The notes under the pieces: generated by a model
What the model saw: the letters and a program-made list of their open reading frames with translations, nothing else
Databases searched by the model: none
What the model was told of the DNA's origin: nothing
Made by a program: the position numbers and the translations under genes
NCBI GenBank assembly: GCA_019348575.1
Contig: JAHWJE010000044.1
Span: 1 to 8,413, forward strand
Source of the DNA: Actinomycetota bacterium
GTDB lineage: Bacteria; Actinomycetota; Thermoleophilia; Solirubrobacterales; Solirubrobacteraceae
Reading direction: 5' to 3'
Length of the DNA stretch: 8,413 nt
Part shown: positions 5,570-8,413 of the stretch, one piece after another
Numbering within the stretch: the stretch's first letter is position 1
How the letters are laid out: each line of letters begins with the position of its first letter

Positions 5570-6346
5570 ATGCTGACGCGGATCGGGGCGCCCGAGGCGG
5601 CGCCGAAGGAGAACGAGACCGAGCTGGGTTCGGTCTCGCTTCGCGACGTCCGCAAGACGTTCGCGCGCGGGCGCGCAGCCGGCCGCGTCGCCGCGCTCGA
5701 CGGAGTCTCACTCGACGTGCGGCCCGGCGAGATCGTCGCCGTCGTCGGCCCGAGCGGCTGTGGCAAGACGACCCTGCTCGAGCTCGTCTGCGGGCTGCTC
5801 GATCCCGACGCCGGGACCGTCGACGCCGCGCCCGCGGCCCTCATGGCCCAGCGCGACCTGCTGCTTCCGTGGTGCAGCGCGGTCGACAACGCCGCGCTCG
5901 CGCTGCGCGTCGCGGGCCTCGATCGCGAGCGGGCACGGGCGCGCGCGGCCGCGCTCCTGCACGACTTCGGGCTCGGGGGCTTCGAGCGCGCCCGGCCGCA
6001 CGAGCTGTCGGGCGGGATGCGCCAGCGCGTCGCGTTCGCGCGCACGCTGCTGTCGGGCCGCACCGTCCTGTGCCTCGACGAGCCGTTGGCGGCGCTGGAC
6101 GCGCTGACGCGCCAGGAGATGCAGGACTGGCTCGCGGGGGCGCTGGCGATCTCGCCGCGCAGCGTCGTGCTCGTCACCCACGACGTCGAGGAGGCGATCG
6201 TGCTCGCCGACCGCGTCGTCGTCCTCTCGCCCCGGCCCGCGCGCGTCGTCGCCACGCTCGACGTCGACGTAGCGCGCCCGCGGCGGCGCACCGACGCGCG
6301 CCTGGTCGCGCTGCGCGAGCGCGCGCTGCAGGAGCTGCGCGGATGA
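5570..6346 (+). CDS. thiZ: ABC transporter ATPase for a thiamine precursor (ThiZ-like)
   Basis: 258 residues from ATG 5570. All ABC motifs are intact: Walker A GPSGCGKTT (residues 60-68, K66), Q-loop Q94 in AQRDLLLPW, signature LSGGMRQ (146-152), Walker B with D170-E171 in CLDEPLAALD, and H204 in the switch THD. The short Q-loop/PW region and overall size match the NitT/TauT/ThiZ branch of importers. It energises uptake through the permease encoded next, at the inner face of the membrane. About 20 extra residues before the domain (APEAAPKENETEL) are low-complexity and probably unstructured. Its TGA overlaps the permease ATG (ATGA), so the two are translationally coupled. The riboswitch immediately upstream ties the system to thiamine; the name ThiZ rests on that and on the ThiY-like binding protein. 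Confidence 0.9.
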   Translation: MLTRIGAPEAAPKENETELGSVSLRDVRKTFARGRAAGRVAALDGVSLDVRPGEIVAVVGPSGCGKTTLLELVCGLLDPDAGTVDAAPAALMAQRDLLLPWCSAVDNAALALRVAGLDRERARARAAALLHDFGLGGFERARPHELSGGMRQRVAFARTLLSGRTVLCLDEPLAALDALTRQEMQDWLAGALAISPRSVVLVTHDVEEAIVLADRVVVLSPRPARVVATLDVDVARPRRRTDARLVALRERALQELRG

Positions 6347-7089
6347 TCGCCGTCGCGCTGCTGCTCGCCCTGATCGGCGGCTGGGAGGCCTACGCGCGGC
6401 TCAGCGGCGTGGAGGCGATCGTGCTGCCGGCGCCGAGCGCGATCCTCACCGCGCTCGTCGACGACCGCGCGCTGCTGTGGAGCAACTTCGCGGTCACGGC
6501 GACCGAGATCGGCCTCGGCATGCTCGTCGCGCTCGTCGTCGGCCTCGGCTGCGCGGCGGCGATCCACTTCAGCAGCGCGCTGCGCGCCGCGCTGTACCCG
6601 CTGCTCGTGAGCTCGCAGACGATCCCGATCGTGCTGATCGCCCCGCTGCTCGTCGCGTGGTGGGGCTTCGGGCTCGTGCCGAAGGTCGCGATCGTCGCGC
6701 TCGTCTGCTTCTTTCCGATCGTCGTGCCGACGCTCGACGCGCTGGAGCGCGTCGACCCCGACCTGCGCAAGCTCATGCGCACGTTCGGGGCGTCGCGCTG
6801 GCAGACGTTCCGGATGGTCGAGGCGCCCGCGGCGCTGCCGGGCGTGCTGACCGGAGCGAAGCTCAGCGTCGCGATCGCCGCGATCGCCGCCGTCCTGGCC
6901 GAGTACGCCGGCTCGGACGCGGGGCTGGGCAACCTCATGCTCAAGGCGATCCCGCAGTTCGAGACGGCGCGCGCATTCGCCGCCGTGCTGATCCTGTCGG
7001 TCTTCGTCGTCGCGCTGTTCGCGCTGCTGGCGCTCGCCGAGCGCCGGCTGCTGCCCTGGGCTCACCAACCGAGAGGAACCGCTCCGTGA
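6343..7089 (+). CDS. thiX: ABC transporter permease for a thiamine precursor (ThiX-like)
   Basis: 248 residues from ATG 6343, with GGAG 6331-6334 eight bases upstream and a 4-base ATGA overlap with the ATPase. About six membrane helices are visible: near residues 1-18, 48-75, 82-107, 109-130, 165-190 and 212-240. The cytoplasmic EAA-type loop at about 145-170 (MRTFGASRWQTF then EAPAALPGVLTG) is the docking site for the ATPase and is characteristic of the SsuC/TauC/ThiX permease group. The conserved QTIPIVLIAPLLVAWWGFG segment also fits this group. It probably acts as a homodimer in the inner membrane, as only one permease gene is present. The GTGA overlap at its end couples it to the binding-protein gene. 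The substrate is inferred from operon context. Confidence 0.9.
   Translation: MIAVALLLALIGGWEAYARLSGVEAIVLPAPSAILTALVDDRALLWSNFAVTATEIGLGMLVALVVGLGCAAAIHFSSALRAALYPLLVSSQTIPIVLIAPLLVAWWGFGLVPKVAIVALVCFFPIVVPTLDALERVDPDLRKLMRTFGASRWQTFRMVEAPAALPGVLTGAKLSVAIAAIAAVLAEYAGSDAGLGNLMLKAIPQFETARAFAAVLILSVFVVALFALLALAERRLLPWAHQPRGTAP
7073..7078 (+). promoter_or_regulatory. Ribosome-binding site for the ThiY-like gene
   Basis: GAGGAA, seven bases before GTG 7086, lies inside the end of the permease gene and selects GTG 7086 as the start. That start places the lipoprotein signal correctly at the N-terminus. Confidence 0.7.
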
Positions 7090-8102
7090 TCCGCCGCCGC
7101 CCGCCCGTGCTCGTCATGCCCGTCGTGCTGCTCGCGTTCGCGCTCGCCGGCTGCGGCGAGAAGCAGGAGACGACCGGCGGCGGCGCCACCGAGCGCGTCG
7201 ACCTCGTCCTGGACTACCTGCCCAACGCCGACCACGCGGGGATCTACGCGGCGATCGAGGAGGGCGAGTTCGAGGCCGCGAAGCTCGACGTGAAGCCGCG
7301 CGTGCCGTCGGACCCGTCTGCGCCGCTGAAGCTGCTCGCGTCGGGCAGGGCGGACCTCGCGATCTCCTACGAGCCCGAGTTGCTGCTCGCGCGCGCGAAG
7401 GGCGCCGACCTCGTCGCGGTCGGCGCGCTCGTCCAGAAGCCGCTGACGTCGCTCGTCTCGCTGGGCCGCAAGCCGATCCGCCGGCCGGCGGCGCTGGAGG
7501 GCAAGAAGGTCGGCACGGCCGGCATCCCCTACCAGGACGCCTACCTGAAGACGATCCTCGAGCAGGCGGGCGCCGACCCCGACCGCGTCACGTCGATCAA
7601 CGTCGGCTTCAACCTCGTGCCGGCGCTGCTGACCAAGCGCGTCGACGCCGTGCTGGGGATGTTCTGGAACGTCGAGGGCGTCGAGCTGCGCCGGCAGGAC
7701 AAGGACCCGGTGATCCTGCGCATGGACGAGATCGGCGTGCCGACGTACAACGAGCTGATCGTCGTGGCCCGCGCGGCGGACGTACGGTCGCGCGGGCCGC
7801 TGCTGCGGCGCTTCATGCGCGCCCTCGCGCGCGGGCACGAGATCCTGCGCAAGGACGTCGAGACCGGCGTCGACGCGCTCGTGAAGGCCAACCCCGACCT
7901 CGACCGCAAGCTGCAGCGCGCGCAGGTCCGCGCGACGCTGCCGGTCTTCTTCCCCGCCGATCGCGACCGGCCGTTCGGATTTCAGGATCCGCGCGAGTGG
8001 CAGCGCTACGCGCAGTGGATGACCGACAACGACCTGCTGGCGCAGGCGCAGACGGCAGAGCGCGCATTCACGAACGAGTTCCTGCCGGGCGAGGGCATCT
8101 GA
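7086..8102 (+). CDS. thiY: Lipoprotein NMT1/THI5-like substrate-binding protein (ThiY-like)
   Basis: 338 residues from GTG 7086, overlapping the permease stop as GTGA. A basic start (IRRR), a hydrophobic stretch and the lipobox L-A-G-C23 mark a lipoprotein anchored on the outer face of the membrane. After a short polar Gly-rich linker, the NMT1 (THI5-like) domain starts at about residue 38: LDYLPNADHAGIYAA, then SGRADLAISYEPELLLARAKG, ALVQKPLTSLVSLG, LEGKKVGTAGIPY and NVGFNLVPALLTKRVDAVLG. These are hallmark blocks of ThiY, which binds formyl-aminopyrimidine (a thiamine breakdown product) for salvage through ThiXYZ. The CCCFC motif of yeast Thi5, which makes the pyrimidine, is not seen, so this is a binding protein and not a synthase. 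The exact pyrimidine bound (FAMP, HMP or similar) cannot be read from sequence. Confidence 0.92.
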   Translation: MIRRRPPVLVMPVVLLAFALAGCGEKQETTGGGATERVDLVLDYLPNADHAGIYAAIEEGEFEAAKLDVKPRVPSDPSAPLKLLASGRADLAISYEPELLLARAKGADLVAVGALVQKPLTSLVSLGRKPIRRPAALEGKKVGTAGIPYQDAYLKTILEQAGADPDRVTSINVGFNLVPALLTKRVDAVLGMFWNVEGVELRRQDKDPVILRMDEIGVPTYNELIVVARAADVRSRGPLLRRFMRALARGHEILRKDVETGVDALVKANPDLDRKLQRAQVRATLPVFFPADRDRPFGFQDPREWQRYAQWMTDNDLLAQAQTAERAFTNEFLPGEGI

Positions 8103-8141
8103 GCGCCGATCCGCACGCCGCCGGCGGCGGCCGGTCGCTGC

Positions 8142-8220
8142 GTGCGACGGCGTCGGCGCGCCGCTCGCTCTCGCCGCCGCAGGCGCGACGCCAGCCGGGC
8201 AGGCGCAGAACGCCGGCGGT
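8142..8220 (+). other. Signal-peptide-like leader split between two reading frames
   Basis: GTG 8142 opens a frame reading V-R-R-R-R-R-A, a good basic n-region, but this frame then degenerates into an Arg-rich string and stops at 8220-8222. The frame of the downstream hydrolase, read over 8158-8211, gives APLALAAAGATPAGQAQ, a good hydrophobic core with an AxA-like cleavage site. Joining them needs a one-base shift near 8157-8164. This is either a sequencing or assembly error in a GC-rich stretch, or a true frameshift. Confidence 0.4.
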
Positions 8221-8235
8221 GACGACCTCCAGATC

Positions 8236-8413
8236 GTGCACGTGCGCGGCAACGTCTACATGCTGGTGGGCGCCGGCGCCAACATCGCCGCGTCGGTCGG
8301 TCCGGATGGGACGCTGCTGGTGGACACCGGCTCGGCGGGGCGGAGCGACGCCGTCGTGGCGGCGATCGAGCGCATCGAGGAACGCCTCAACTGCCCGGAG
8401 TGCCCCGGCCTCT
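8236..8413 (+). CDS. MBL-fold metallo-hydrolase, N-terminal part (runs off the window)
   Basis: The frame is open from 8023 to the window end, but the first in-frame start codon is GTG 8236 (GTG 8242 is next). The visible protein reads VHVRGNVYMLVGAGANIAA, then SVGPDGTLLVDTGSAGRSD, the opening beta strands of a metallo-beta-lactamase-fold hydrolase, with the D of LLVDTG at the usual place. The zinc-binding HxHxDH motif would lie beyond the window. Related exported members carry a signal peptide; here a plausible one is encoded upstream but is out of frame with any start codon. The gene follows the ThiY gene by about 130 bases and is unlikely to belong to the thiamine operon by function. NCPECPGL at the visible end is unusual for the family, and its role cannot be judged from this fragment. 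Confidence 0.6.
   Translation, partial: MHVRGNVYMLVGAGANIAASVGPDGTLLVDTGSAGRSDAVVAAIERIEERLNCPECPGL

Noticed and set aside
5131..7068. 645-residue minus-strand frame opposite the riboswitch and transporter genes
   Set aside because: It is antisense to the TPP aptamer, the ABC ATPase and the permease, all firmly identified. The translation is low-complexity and carries no motif.
7086..8102. Reading the THI5-like protein as a pyrimidine synthase
   Set aside because: It has a lipoprotein signal, lies in an ABC operon and lacks the CCCFC iron motif of yeast Thi5, so it is a transporter binding protein.
7062..8252. 396-residue minus-strand frame opposite the binding-protein gene
   Set aside because: It is antisense to a gene with a lipobox and a complete NMT1 domain; the product is compositional shadow.
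1..8413. tRNA or rRNA genes, CRISPR arrays, insertion sequences, phage attachment sites
   Set aside because: I looked for these on both strands and saw no cloverleaf, array of spaced repeats, transposase or terminal inverted repeat. Composition is even, with no sign of a transferred island.

Overview
The window is very GC-rich (roughly 70% or more by eye). It uses GTG starts freely, its codons mostly end in G or C, and it has actinobacterial-type gene families. The MoxR/CoxE-like pair, the STAS protein, the EgtA/YbdK-like ligase with an N-terminal lead before GLEEE, and the ThiXYZ-type operon under a TPP riboswitch would all fit a Thermoleophilia/Solirubrobacterales-type actinobacterium. That placement is inferred from style and memory, not from a search.

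Left part (1-2554, plus strand). The 3' end of a MoxR-type AAA+ ATPase gene is followed 5 bases later by a CoxE-like von Willebrand A protein with a complete MIDAS metal site; together they form a classic ATPase/VWA chaperone pair. After a 110-base gap comes a single-domain STAS protein (anti-anti-sigma type) with no kinase or sigma factor beside it. A 108-base gap holding a short hexanucleotide repeat and a compact hairpin leads to a 72-residue CDGSH [2Fe-2S] protein.

Middle part (2537-4779, minus strand). Two genes run leftward: a GCS2/YbdK-type carboxylate-amine ligase and, 68 bases downstream, a heme-oxygenase-like diiron protein ('iron-containing redox enzyme family'). The diiron gene ends tail-to-tail inside the last codons of the CDGSH gene, an 18-base overlap. 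Ligase, diiron oxidase and small Fe-S protein together look like a possible small oxidative pathway. This is the most interesting unexplained group in the window.

Right part (4817-8102, plus strand). A HemK2/MTQ2-type methyltransferase gene starts only 37 bases from the divergent ligase gene. It is followed by a clear TPP riboswitch (about 5480-5568) whose 3' strand contains the Shine-Dalgarno sequence of the next gene. That gene begins a tightly coupled three-gene operon: ABC ATPase (ThiZ-like), permease (ThiX-like) and a lipoprotein NMT1/THI5-type binding protein (ThiY-like), joined by ATGA and GTGA overlaps. The operon should import a thiamine pyrimidine precursor and be shut off by TPP.

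Right edge (8103-8413). The start of an MBL-fold hydrolase runs off the window. Its signal-peptide-like leader seems split between two reading frames, which suggests a frameshift or a sequence error.
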